A DNA stretch of 64,000 bases, taken from assembly GCF_020010925.1 (NCBI RefSeq), contig NZ_JAGJBZ010000001.1, forward strand, positions 2,542,001 to 2,606,000. The letters run 5' to 3'. The stretch is from Streptomyces griseiscabiei. Its GTDB lineage: Bacteria; Actinomycetota; Actinomycetes; Streptomycetales; Streptomycetaceae. Below the pieces are notes generated by a model. The model saw nothing but the letters and a program-made list of their open reading frames with translations. It searched no databases and was not told the origin of the DNA. Position numbers and translations under genes: made by a program. This document shows positions 45,846-54,232 of this stretch, in pieces (within the stretch, counting starts at the first letter, position 1; each line of letters opens with the position of its first letter).

Positions 45846-47453
45846 TCAGGCGACCGTCACGTCCACGGGATCCGATTCGGTCGATCCCCTCGCGTTGGTA
45901 AGGACGACCTTCAGGCTGTGCTTGCCCTTCGGAACCCCGGACAGAGCTACCTGAGGCGACTGTGCGTTCGGCGAATCGGCGGCCAGCTGGCCCTCACCGA
46001 CGACTGCCCCGTCGAGGTAGAAGGTGTACGAGGTGGCGTTGGTGCCCCACCACAGGTTCGCGGTGGCGGTGAAGGTGCCGTCCTTGTCCCAGTTGTCGTG
46101 GCTGACCACGGGCTTGCCCGGGGCGGCATCCGTGACCGTGACAGTCGTGGTGTTCGTGGACGTGGTGCCCTTCGAGTTGATCAGTTCGGCCCGGTACGCG
46201 TAGGTGCCGTTGGGCCTGTCCTTGAATTCGGTCACGACTGACTGCGAGGTGCCGCTGACTGTCGTGGGCACCCGCGCGGCGACGAGCTTGTCGTTCTCGT
46301 AAAGACGGAAGAAGCTGCCTGGCGTGCCGTGCCAAAGGTTCATCTTCACGCTGTAGTTGCCGTCATGGAGGCCGTGGGTCCACCCGCTGGTGTTCGACAG
46401 GGTGCCGGCGCCAGCAGCCGAGGAAGCGGAGACGAAGTTCCGCAGAGCGTCGCGCGTGGCGTAGTACGCGGGCTTGGGGTTGTACTCCTCGTCGAACATG
46501 AGGGGCTTCGCGCCCGGCAGCCACGTGTAGGCGTGCTTGTCGGTGAAGCCCCAGAAGCTGATGTCCCGGATTCCGGCCGCCAGCGCCTCGGCCATGACGT
46601 CCCCGTAGATCTGCGTCTGCTGATCCACGTCGTAGGTGTGCACGTCGAGTTCGGTGATCGCGACTTCGAGTCCGAGCTTCTGGTAGGACTTCGTCATCTC
46701 TGTGATGACTCCGGGCTCGGGACCCGCCTGTGTCTCGTGCATCTCGAAGCCCACCCCGTCGATGGGCACACCGTCGGCGACCATGCCGGCCACTAGGTCG
46801 TAGAGCTCCTGGCGCTTCGCCGGGTAGAACTCCACCAACGCCTCGTTGATGAACAGCTTCGCCTCGGGGTCAGCGGCGTGCGCGATCCGGAACGCTTCCG
46901 CGATGTAGTCCTCGCCGAGCACCTCGTAGAAGTGGTTCGGCGCGAGGCCGGTGCCGCCGAAGGTGGAGAACGGCTCGGTCATCACGTCCCACCGGTCCAT
47001 CTTTCCGGCGTAGCGGTCCATGATCGTGTTGAAGTGAGTCTTCATGACCGCGCGCAACTCGTCCGGGTCGGTGACGTCGGTCACGTATTCCGGGTTGCAG
47101 CACTGGGAGATGAGCCCGTGTCCCTTGACTACCATGTCGTTGTCTTCAACGAAGTCGACGAGCCGGTCGAGGCCCCCGAACTCGAAGTCGCCCTCCGTGG
47201 GCTGGACGAATTTCCACTTCAGCTCGTTCTCGGGAGACAAGCTGTTGAACTGTTCCGCCAGCACCTCGCCGAACTTCGGTTCGTCGAGATAGGTGGGGTT
47301 GGTCGCCCCCGAGCCGATGAGGATTCCCTCCTTCGCTGCCAGTTCGCGGAGGGTCGCGTCTGAATCAGCTGAGGCGCCGGTGGTGGGGAGGGCCACGGTC
47401 AAGAGCCCTATGGTGACAGTTGCGAGCGCCGCGCCGATGCGGTGCATTCTCAT
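45846..47453 (-). CDS. Secreted GH10 protein, divergent; candidate tomatinase (saponin glycosidase)
   Basis: A 535-residue protein. A Sec signal (IGAALATVTIGLLTVALP) is cleaved near ASA. The GH10 barrel shows LSPENELKWKFVQPTEG, acid/base Glu160 in WDVMTEPFS and nucleophile Glu268 in VAITELDVHTYD. Several xylanase signatures are altered: the usual VNEA around the acid/base is MTEP, and the RGHTLVWHSQ loop is KGHGLISQCC. Residues about 365-535 hold two immunoglobulin-like modules with DGNYSVKMNLWHGT and DGTFTATANLWWGT. Established: tomatinases of Clavibacter michiganensis and S. scabiei are GH10 enzymes. The changed subsites and glycosidase neighbours make this a good TomA candidate. The alternative is a xylanase with unusual specificity. 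Confidence 0.85.
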   Translation of the reverse strand: MRMHRIGAALATVTIGLLTVALPTTGASADSDATLRELAAKEGILIGSGATNPTYLDEPKFGEVLAEQFNSLSPENELKWKFVQPTEGDFEFGGLDRLVDFVEDNDMVVKGHGLISQCCNPEYVTDVTDPDELRAVMKTHFNTIMDRYAGKMDRWDVMTEPFSTFGGTGLAPNHFYEVLGEDYIAEAFRIAHAADPEAKLFINEALVEFYPAKRQELYDLVAGMVADGVPIDGVGFEMHETQAGPEPGVITEMTKSYQKLGLEVAITELDVHTYDVDQQTQIYGDVMAEALAAGIRDISFWGFTDKHAYTWLPGAKPLMFDEEYNPKPAYYATRDALRNFVSASSAAGAGTLSNTSGWTHGLHDGNYSVKMNLWHGTPGSFFRLYENDKLVAARVPTTVSGTSQSVVTEFKDRPNGTYAYRAELINSKGTTSTNTTTVTVTDAAPGKPVVSHDNWDKDGTFTATANLWWGTNATSYTFYLDGAVVGEGQLAADSPNAQSPQVALSGVPKGKHSLKVVLTNARGSTESDPVDVTVA

Positions 47454-47611
47454 TGAATGGTGTCTCGCTTTCCTGTTGAAGGATGGTCCGAGGGCACGCT
47501 GCGGTATCCGGACGACGTGGACCGTACGCTGTCTCCCGGCGGCCCACGAACGCGGCTCGGCCCGAGACCGCCTCTGCGGGTGTGCAGAATGCGGAAATTG
47601 AGGGTGGTCGC

Positions 47612-49045
47612 TCAGCGGCCGGCGAGGGCCGGGACGACCTTCGTGGCACACAATTCCGCGAACCAGTGCGCGCTCAGTTTCGGAATGCGCTCGTGGGTGT
47701 CGTAGTCGACCCGGATGATGCCGAACCGCGGGCCGTATCCCATGACCCATTCGAAGTTGTCGAGCAGCGACCACACGAGGTACCCGACAACGCGGGCGCC
47801 CCTCTCGCGAGCACGATGAGCCGCCGTGACGTGATCGATGAGGAACTGTGTTCGGTCGCGGTCGACGACCACGCGCCGGCCACCCGAGTCGTCGACCACG
47901 TCCTCGAAGGCCGCGCCGTTCTCCATCACCATGATCGGCAGTTCGGGGAACTCCTTGGAAAGGGCGACCAGATGATCCTCGAGGCCTCGTGGTTCGATCC
48001 CCCAGTCCATCACCGTTCGCGCCAGCTCGTCGCGGCGGACGAACTCGATGCGCTCCGAGCCCGGGAAGGGCGTGCCGCCGGAGCTTTCGGCGCTGGGGTC
48101 GAAGTCCTGATTCAGACGTACGTGCATGACCTCGTAGTAGTTGACGCCGAGCAGGTCGATGGGCTGGTGGCAGATCTCCAAGTCGCCCGGCAGAACGAAG
48201 CTCCAGTCGGTGAAAGCCCGGGTGTCTTGCAGCAGATCGGCCGGATAGTTCCCGCGGAGCATGGGCCCTGTGAACACGCGGTTGGCCACAGCGTCGAACC
48301 GACGCGCGGCTTCGGCGTCCTCGGGGGTCTCGGCTTCGATGCGGAAGATGTTGAGCACCACGGAAATCTGTGCTTCGGCATTGGTCACGGTGCGCCGCAG
48401 TGCTGCCACCGCGAGTCCGTGGGAAAGGTTGAGGTGGTGCGCAGCCTTGAGCGCATCTGCATGGCTCTTACCGCCAGGCGCGAACACGCCATTGCCGTAC
48501 CCGGCGAAGGAGTTGTTCCACGGCTCGTTGTGGGTTGACCAGACGGCGACCCGGTCCCCGAGGGCCGCCCCCACGATCTCCGCGTACTTCTCGAAGGCGA
48601 ATGCGGTTTCCCGCCCTCGCCAGCCGCCGTAGCGATCCTCCAATGCCTGCGGGAGGTCCCAGTGGTTGAGCGTCACGATCGGCTTGATGCCGCGTGCGAG
48701 CAGTCCGTCGACGAGGCGCGAGTAGAACTCCAGACCCTCCGGATTCGCTTCGCCCTCGCCCGTGGGCATCACGCGCGGCCAGGAGATGGAGAACCGGTAG
48801 GCGTCGAGGTGGAGCGAGGCCATCAGGTCGAGATCGACCTCGACGCGGTGATAGTGGTCCGCGGCGACGTCCCCGGTCGCCCCCTCAGCAGTCTTCCCCG
48901 GGGCGTGGCTGAACGTGTCCCAGATGGACGAGCCTCGACCGCCCTCCCTCGCGCCACCCTCGATCTGGTACGCGGCGGTCGCGGCGCCGAGGATGAAGTC
49001 GGGCGGGAACGCCAAGTGCCCGCGGTCGATGGAGTCGCGATACAT
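47612..49045 (-). CDS. GH1 beta-glucosidase
   Basis: A 477-residue, full-length cytoplasmic GH1 enzyme. FPPDFILGAATAAYQIEGG is the N-terminal signature. The acid/base Glu is in VWSTHNEPWNN and the nucleophile Glu in IMVMENGAAF. YLVWSLLDNFEWVMGYGPRFG is the aglycone-side signature. GAGAGG precedes the ATG. It is transcribed in the same direction as the GH10 gene 158 nt downstream and could share a promoter. It would remove terminal beta-glucose, or galactose, from imported oligosaccharides. Confidence 0.94.
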   Translation of the reverse strand: MYRDSIDRGHLAFPPDFILGAATAAYQIEGGAREGGRGSSIWDTFSHAPGKTAEGATGDVAADHYHRVEVDLDLMASLHLDAYRFSISWPRVMPTGEGEANPEGLEFYSRLVDGLLARGIKPIVTLNHWDLPQALEDRYGGWRGRETAFAFEKYAEIVGAALGDRVAVWSTHNEPWNNSFAGYGNGVFAPGGKSHADALKAAHHLNLSHGLAVAALRRTVTNAEAQISVVLNIFRIEAETPEDAEAARRFDAVANRVFTGPMLRGNYPADLLQDTRAFTDWSFVLPGDLEICHQPIDLLGVNYYEVMHVRLNQDFDPSAESSGGTPFPGSERIEFVRRDELARTVMDWGIEPRGLEDHLVALSKEFPELPIMVMENGAAFEDVVDDSGGRRVVVDRDRTQFLIDHVTAAHRARERGARVVGYLVWSLLDNFEWVMGYGPRFGIIRVDYDTHERIPKLSAHWFAELCATKVVPALAGR

Positions 49046-49363
49046 GGATCAGCCTCTCTGGTGACGTGGCGCCAAAACCTATCACCTGAACTGTTATCGG
49101 CACAGGGTTGCGTCAAGGCGAACTGCGACTTCACATTCGCGATGACTTCCGCTGCCGAACATCCACGTTGACCTGAGGGGAAGACGGCGATCGACTCACG
49201 ATGGGCGTGCTTCTGCAGGGATCGACCAATCGGCGCACTTCGGACCAAGCCGTTTCGCCGTCACGGCAGTTGCGGGTGCGTACGGCAACGACGGCAGCCG
49301 ACGAGGCGCTTGCCAACGCTGACCAGCGCAGGGCTGCCTGAACGCCACAGGTCCTGACCGACC
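49046..49363. other. Divergent control region of GH1 and a LacI gene
   Basis: Contains TGAACTGTTA at 49087-49096 just upstream of GH1; TGAACTGT recurs at 51620. A minus-strand stretch with AALRWSALASASSAAVVAVR near 49245-49345 looks weakly coding but is unassigned. Confidence 0.4.
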
Positions 49364-50458
49364 ATGGCCGGTGTCGGTGCGGTCCCTGGGCTGGTGCCGT
49401 CAGGCAGAGCGCCCCAGGTCGGGCGTAAGGTGGCCGTCGGGTTGCGGCTGGACGGCTCCGGCAGCCGGCGCTTGGAGGGTCTCGGTGGTGCGTCGCGGGT
49501 GACGAGCGCGGATGTCGCGCGGGAGTCAGGCGTGTCGCGGTCAACGGTGAGCTTCGTACTCAACTACGTGCCGAAACAGACCATCCCGGAAGCGACGCGA
49601 CAGAAGGTTCTGGCGGCTGCCGAGCGGTTGGGTTACACCCCGAACGGGCCCACGCAGGCACTGTCGCGAGGACGCGGCAGCACTGTGCTGCTGCGCCTGC
49701 CGGACTTTCCGCCCAGCTCGATCGTCGCCGAGCTCGATCGGGGATTGGCCTCGCAAGGATTGATGCTGGTGACCCATACGGCCAGCCCGGGCCGCCAGCC
49801 GGCTCTATCGCTGGCCGCCCCGGTCGCGGTACCGGGACTGACCCCCTTCGACGCAAGGCAAGTCGTCGCATTTCAGGCACGCGGCGCCCGGGTGGTACTG
49901 CCAGGACCCGACGACCCGCCGCCTCCCCGTGACGACGCGGGCCGCGTCGTCGGCGCGGCCCAGGCGACCCACTTGGCCTGGCGCGGCACCGTCCGCATCG
50001 GCTACGTCCACCCCGCCGATCCCCGGCTCGGACCGATGTCCGACCGGCGCCACGCGGGCGCCGACGAAACAGCGCGCCGGCTCGGCCTGCCTATGGTGCC
50101 CTCGCGTCGCATGCCCGACGACGGGGACTTCACGCCGATACTGCGCAGTTGGCCGGCACAAGCGCCCGTCACCGCGATCGCCGCGTTCAACGACGACGTC
50201 GCCCTGGCGATCTTGAACGCCGCGTGGGTTCTGGGCGTGGAAGTTCCCTCCGAGCCGGCCGTGATCGGCGCGGACGACATCGCGGCCGCCCGGTACGCCT
50301 GCCCACCGCTGACTACGATCCGCGGCTCCAACAAGCCCTTTGGGGCCATGCTGGCCGGGTGGGTTCTGCAGCGGCTCGACGCCGGCGGAGTCGCGCCCCC
50401 CAGCTCGGACGAACCTCCGGTGTGGACACCGGACATCGTGGCCCGAGCGTCCGCCTGA
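49364..50458 (+). CDS. LacI-family regulator
   Basis: A regulator of up to 364 residues. The helix-turn-helix VTSADVARESGVSRSTVSFV begins only at about residue 46, so the real start is probably later, for example GTG 49499. The hinge is NGPTQALSRGRGSTVLL, and the effector domain ends EPAVIGADDIAAARYACPPLT. It is divergent from GH1/GH10 and upstream of a cutinase relic, so control of the glycosidase island is likely. Confidence 0.85.
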   Translation: MAGVGAVPGLVPSGRAPQVGRKVAVGLRLDGSGSRRLEGLGGASRVTSADVARESGVSRSTVSFVLNYVPKQTIPEATRQKVLAAAERLGYTPNGPTQALSRGRGSTVLLRLPDFPPSSIVAELDRGLASQGLMLVTHTASPGRQPALSLAAPVAVPGLTPFDARQVVAFQARGARVVLPGPDDPPPPRDDAGRVVGAAQATHLAWRGTVRIGYVHPADPRLGPMSDRRHAGADETARRLGLPMVPSRRMPDDGDFTPILRSWPAQAPVTAIAAFNDDVALAILNAAWVLGVEVPSEPAVIGADDIAAARYACPPLTTIRGSNKPFGAMLAGWVLQRLDAGGVAPPSSDEPPVWTPDIVARASA

Positions 50459-50462
50459 CCGG

Positions 50463-50753
50463 TTCTCCAATGTCGGAGTCTGCAGCCAAGGAGCCCTCAC
50501 GGGTGCGGCCACCGTGGCCGTCATACCCGGCGCCACAGAGCCGAAGGTCAAGGCAGTTGTGCTCTTCGGCAACCCCATCCGCGGGTTCCCGACCTACCGT
50601 CAGGTGACCGGCACCTACCAGGCACGCACGCTCGACGACTGCGCGACCGGCGACCCGATCTGTGGCGGCGGGACGGACTCCGCCGCCCACGGCGCCTACT
50701 CCCAACCGCAACACAACGACTCCGCCGCGGAGTTCATTGCGGCACGCATGTGA
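50463..50753 (+). pseudogene. Cutinase, C-terminal half only
   Basis: The frame reads VGVCSQGALTGAATVAVIPG, VKAVVLFGNPIRGFPTY, TLDDCATGDPICGGG, AHGAYS and DSAAEFIAARM. These are the end of a cutinase: the SQGA nucleophile elbow, the DPIC loop with Asp between its cysteines, and the catalytic His in AHGAYS. The signal peptide and the first third are missing. GYSQGA is changed to VCSQGA. The fragment abuts the LacI stop, so it was probably truncated by rearrangement. Confidence 0.8.
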
Positions 50754-50826
50754 CGCAACGTCCACAGTCCGACAACGGATGCGAGTCATGAGCACCGCTG
50801 AGACCGCCGCCTGACGGCCGCTTGCG

Positions 50827-50858
50827 CCTCCGGCTTCGCGCGCGAGCGGAGCCGGAGG
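50827..50858. terminator. Hairpin between the cutinase relic and TetR
   Basis: CCTCCGGCT (50827-50835) pairs with AGCCGGAGG (50850-50858) across 14 nt, between convergent genes. Confidence 0.6.
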
Positions 50859-50890
50859 TCTTCATCAACCCGGCGGACCGTGAACGACGC

Positions 50891-51538
50891 TCAGTCGGAG
50901 TCGTCGTCGCGGCGGTTGGAGTCGTCCGAAGCCGCCTGCTGCACCCAGTGCGCCCGAGCAGCAGCCACGAGCCGCCAGAAGGCGTCGATGGCCTCGACGA
51001 CATCCAGGTCGTCCCGGTATCGCCGCTGGATCTGGAGCCCGTCCTGCAGGGCGGTCCCCAGCGTGGCGATCATCTCCGGGCTGATCCCCATCGGGGCACC
51101 TTCGGGCGCCTCAGGGCCGGGGTCGAGCGTGAGTGTCTGGGCTGCCTGGTAGTGCTCGACGAAGTACGGGTGCGCCGGATGATCGCGATCAATCGCCTCG
51201 GCCGAGAGGATGATGTACAGGGACGTCAGTCCCTCGTGCTCCGCGGAGTGACGCGCGACCTCGCGGGACCGCGTAGCGACATCGGTGGCGTGCTGCTCCG
51301 ACAGGTAGTCGGCAACGGACGTATCGCGCAAGTTGAGCACTTCGACCAGGAGTTCTTCCTTGTCGGCGAAGTGGTGGAGAAGCCCTGTCTGTGTCAGGCG
51401 CATCCGCCTGGCGAGCTCACGCATCGACGAGTGTGCGTATCCGGATTCAGCAAAGAGCTCGGCTGCAGCGGCGACGATCTCCCGGCGGCGCTGGAGCCCC
51501 TTGCGATAGGGCCCCCGAGGCCCGGTGCTTTCCGCCAT
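50891..51538 (-). CDS. TetR-family transcriptional regulator
   Basis: A 215-residue regulator. The DNA-binding domain is RREIVAAAAELFAESGYAHS, then RELARRMRLTQTGLLHHFADKEELLVEVL. The C-terminal half is a helical ligand domain with LGTALQDGLQIQRRYRDDLD, resembling TetR_C proteins. It is divergent from the importer operon starting at 51807 and a plausible second regulator of the island. The ligand is unknown; a steroid-like aglycone would suit a TetR protein, but that is speculation. Confidence 0.88.
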   Translation of the reverse strand: MAESTGPRGPYRKGLQRRREIVAAAAELFAESGYAHSSMRELARRMRLTQTGLLHHFADKEELLVEVLNLRDTSVADYLSEQHATDVATRSREVARHSAEHEGLTSLYIILSAEAIDRDHPAHPYFVEHYQAAQTLTLDPGPEAPEGAPMGISPEMIATLGTALQDGLQIQRRYRDDLDVVEAIDAFWRLVAAARAHWVQQAASDDSNRRDDDSD

Positions 51539-51806
51539 GCCTTCAACATACAGCGACGCGGCGGCCCGTTTGACCTGGGTGTGGGCGTGACGATGAAAAC
51601 TCCACGAAAACTTGTCAGGTGAACTGTGTTACGTGATACTGACGGCCACCGCCACTCCGAGACGACATCTCAGCCGGGGACGCAGCGGCATACACGACGT
51701 TCGGGTGACGGGGTTCGCGCACGTCTCAGGAGCGTGGTGCGGCCGGGGGGGGCGGCTCCTTGCCGCCGCAACATCGCGGCACACCGCCTGGAAATAAGGA
51801 GTACAG
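51539..51806. promoter_or_regulatory. Divergent promoter region of TetR and the importer operon
   Basis: 268 bp with an AT-richer patch near 51595-51640 containing TCAGGTGAACTGTGTTACG. The TGAACTGT part is shared with the GH1 upstream region. The importer's own ribosome site is AAGGAG at about 51796. Confidence 0.4.
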
Positions 51807-53081
51807 ATGCGATCCATTCGAAGGTCCCTCGCTGTGCTTGCAGCGGTCGCATTGACCGCCGTCACCGCCGGGTGCGGATCCAGCGACGAGGGCGATGCCG
51901 GCGGCAAGATCACCCTCAACGTCTCGACGTTCAGCGAGTGGGGTTACAGCGGCCTGCTGAAGGAGTACCAGAAGCTCCACCCCGACATCACGATCAAGCA
52001 CAACCGCTTCGCCACGAGTGATGAGGCCAAGGAGCAGTTCCAGACCGCGCTCGGCGCGGGCTCGGGTCTCGCCGATGTCATCGGTGTCGACAACAGCTGG
52101 ATGCCGCAGATCCTCAAGTACCCGGACAACTTCGTGGATCTCTCCTCACCGAAGGTCGAGGGCCGCTGGCTGGACTGGACAACGAAGATCGCCACCACGG
52201 ACGACGGCAAGCTGCTCGGATACGCGACGGACCTGGGACCGCAGACGATCGCCTACCGCGCCGACCTGTTCAAGGAGGCCGGTCTGCCGAACGACCGCGA
52301 GGAGGTCGCCAAGCTCTTCGGTGGCGACAACGCGACATGGGACGACTTCTTCGCCGTCGGCGAGAAGTTCAAGGCCGCCAAGACAGGTCCGGCGTTCTAC
52401 GATGCGTCGGCCTCGGTGGCGACCGGCTGGACCGACCAGTACGAGGTGCTCTGGGAGGACCCCAAGAACGGCGAGATCATCGCCGGCGAGAACAAGGACC
52501 TCCGGAACATCTACGACACCGTGATGTCGCATGAGGGCCTGTCCGCAGACCTCGCGCGGTTCAGTGAGGACTGGGTCAGCGCATTCCAGAAGGACAAGTT
52601 CGCGGTGATGCTCGCGCCTTCGTGGATGCTCGGCGTCATCAAGGGCAATTCGGCCGGGGTCAAGGGCTGGGATATCGCCGACGTCTTCCCCAACGGCGGT
52701 GTCAACAGCGGCGGTTCGTACCTCAGCGTGCCGAAGCAGTCCAAGCACCCCGAGGAGGCGCAGGCGCTGGCGGAGTGGCTCACCGCCCCGGAGCAGCAGA
52801 TGAAGGCGTTCAAGGCGTCGGGCAACTTCCCCAGCCAGGTCGAGGCCCAGAAGAGCCCTGAGATGCAGAAGGTGACCGAACCCTTCTTCAACGATGCGCC
52901 CGTAGGAAAGGTCCTCGCCGAGCGCGCGTCGAACATCAGCGTGGTCCCGTACAAGGGTGACAACTACTTCGCGATCACAGCGGCATTCAACGACGCGGTC
53001 AACCGTGTCTCGGTCGACAAGACCCACTCCGCCAAGGAGTCATGGGACATGTTCGTCGAGGGACTGGACTCGCTGAAGTGA
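51807..53081 (+). CDS. Extracellular oligosaccharide-binding lipoprotein (CebE-like)
   Basis: A 424-residue solute-binding protein with a Sec signal and lipobox (LTAVTAGCGSS). The mature domain opens KITLNVSTFSEWGYSGLLKEY, with DVIGVDNSWMPQIL and GYATDLGPQTIAYRADLFKE in the ligand cleft. This resembles the cellobiose/oligosaccharide class. Good AAGGAG upstream of the ATG. It heads an importer operon that continues into two GH3 genes, so the ligand is probably the oligosaccharide those enzymes cleave. Confidence 0.92.
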   Translation: MRSIRRSLAVLAAVALTAVTAGCGSSDEGDAGGKITLNVSTFSEWGYSGLLKEYQKLHPDITIKHNRFATSDEAKEQFQTALGAGSGLADVIGVDNSWMPQILKYPDNFVDLSSPKVEGRWLDWTTKIATTDDGKLLGYATDLGPQTIAYRADLFKEAGLPNDREEVAKLFGGDNATWDDFFAVGEKFKAAKTGPAFYDASASVATGWTDQYEVLWEDPKNGEIIAGENKDLRNIYDTVMSHEGLSADLARFSEDWVSAFQKDKFAVMLAPSWMLGVIKGNSAGVKGWDIADVFPNGGVNSGGSYLSVPKQSKHPEEAQALAEWLTAPEQQMKAFKASGNFPSQVEAQKSPEMQKVTEPFFNDAPVGKVLAERASNISVVPYKGDNYFAITAAFNDAVNRVSVDKTHSAKESWDMFVEGLDSLK

Positions 53082-53098
53082 TCGGTTCGTCCGCGCGC

Positions 53099-53130
53099 TC
53101 GGGGGCGCCCTCCGCGGACGGCGCCCCCGA
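53099..53130 (+). terminator. Attenuating hairpin between binding protein and permeases
   Basis: TCGGGGGCGCC (53099-53109) and its complement (53120-53130), 10-nt loop. It lies between the first and second genes of one operon, where partial termination or mRNA stabilisation makes more binding protein than permease. Confidence 0.75.
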
Positions 53131-53152
53131 TTCACCATCGGAGGAAGAGCGC

Positions 53153-54232
53153 ATGGTCCGTCCGGCAGGGAGCGCGTCACCCCGTGGTGATGCCTCACCT
53201 CCACACACGCCCTCGCCCTGGCATCAGCGTCTGGGCCGCTGGGACATGAAGGCGTCGCCGTACGCCTATATCTCCCCGTTCTTCATCCTGTTCGGGATCG
53301 TCGGCCTGTTCCCGCTGCTGTACACCGCCTACGTCTCGCTGCACGACTGGGACCTCATCGGTGGGCAGAGCGAATTCGTCGGGCTCGACAACTTCACCTT
53401 TATCCTCGACCAGCCGGTCTTCTGGGATGCGATGGGCAACACCGTCAGCATCTTCCTGCTCTCGACGGTCCCCCAGATTCTGATCGCCCTCGTACTTGCC
53501 AGCCTCCTGCACGCGAACATTCGTGCGCGCACCTTCTGGCGGATGGGGGTACTGCTGCCGTACGTGATCGCTCCGGTCGCCGTGACGCTGATCTTCTCGC
53601 GCATGTTCGCGGACCAGTCCGGTCTGGTGAACGCGCTTCTCGAGCAGCTGGGCATGGATCCGATCGGATGGCACCGGGACAGCCTTCCGGCGCACATCGT
53701 CATCGCAAACATGGTCAACTTCCGGTGGACCGGCTTCAACACCCTCGTGCTGCTTGCGGCGATGCAGGCGATCTCCCGTGACCTGTACGAGGCGGCGATC
53801 CTCGACGGCGCGGGGCGGATTCGACAGTTCTTCTCCGTCACGGTGCCGTCCGTGCGTCCGACGCTCATCTTCGTCGTGATCACGTCCACGATCGGCGGGC
53901 TGCAGATCTTTGACGAGCCGCGTCTGTACGACACGCAAGGGCTCGGCGGCAGTTCAGGGCAGTGGAAGACGATCACTCTGTACCTGTACGAACTCGGCTG
54001 GAACCAGCAGCGACTGGGCCGTGCAGCGGCCGTCGCGTGGCTGCTCTTCCTGCTGATCATCGCATTCGCTCTGGTCAGCAACTGGCTGTCGCGCCGCATC
54101 GCTTCCGGAGACGACGCCACGGCCGGCTCCCGGCAGACGCGCCGTGCCGCCCGACGCAGCGCACCGAGCGCAGCAGCTCGTACGCCCGACTCCTCCGCAC
54201 CGTCCGGTGCCACGCCCGGGAGCAGCACGTGA
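53153..54232 (+). CDS. Carbohydrate ABC transporter permease (CebF-like)
   Basis: A 359-residue permease. The start is ATG 53153 with GGAGGAAG upstream. Helices begin YISPFFILFGIVGLFPLLY, and the EAA loop is YEAAILDGAGRIRQFFSVTVP. A long Ser/Ala/Arg-rich tail follows the last helix. It overlaps the next permease by 4 nt. Confidence 0.92.
   Translation: MVRPAGSASPRGDASPPHTPSPWHQRLGRWDMKASPYAYISPFFILFGIVGLFPLLYTAYVSLHDWDLIGGQSEFVGLDNFTFILDQPVFWDAMGNTVSIFLLSTVPQILIALVLASLLHANIRARTFWRMGVLLPYVIAPVAVTLIFSRMFADQSGLVNALLEQLGMDPIGWHRDSLPAHIVIANMVNFRWTGFNTLVLLAAMQAISRDLYEAAILDGAGRIRQFFSVTVPSVRPTLIFVVITSTIGGLQIFDEPRLYDTQGLGGSSGQWKTITLYLYELGWNQQRLGRAAAVAWLLFLLIIAFALVSNWLSRRIASGDDATAGSRQTRRAARRSAPSAAARTPDSSAPSGATPGSST

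Noticed and set aside
45846..47453. Calling the GH10 protein an ordinary endo-1,4-beta-xylanase
   Set aside because: The altered acid/base and substrate loops and the mixed glycosidase neighbourhood fit a saponin-type enzyme better. Xylanase is kept only as an alternative.
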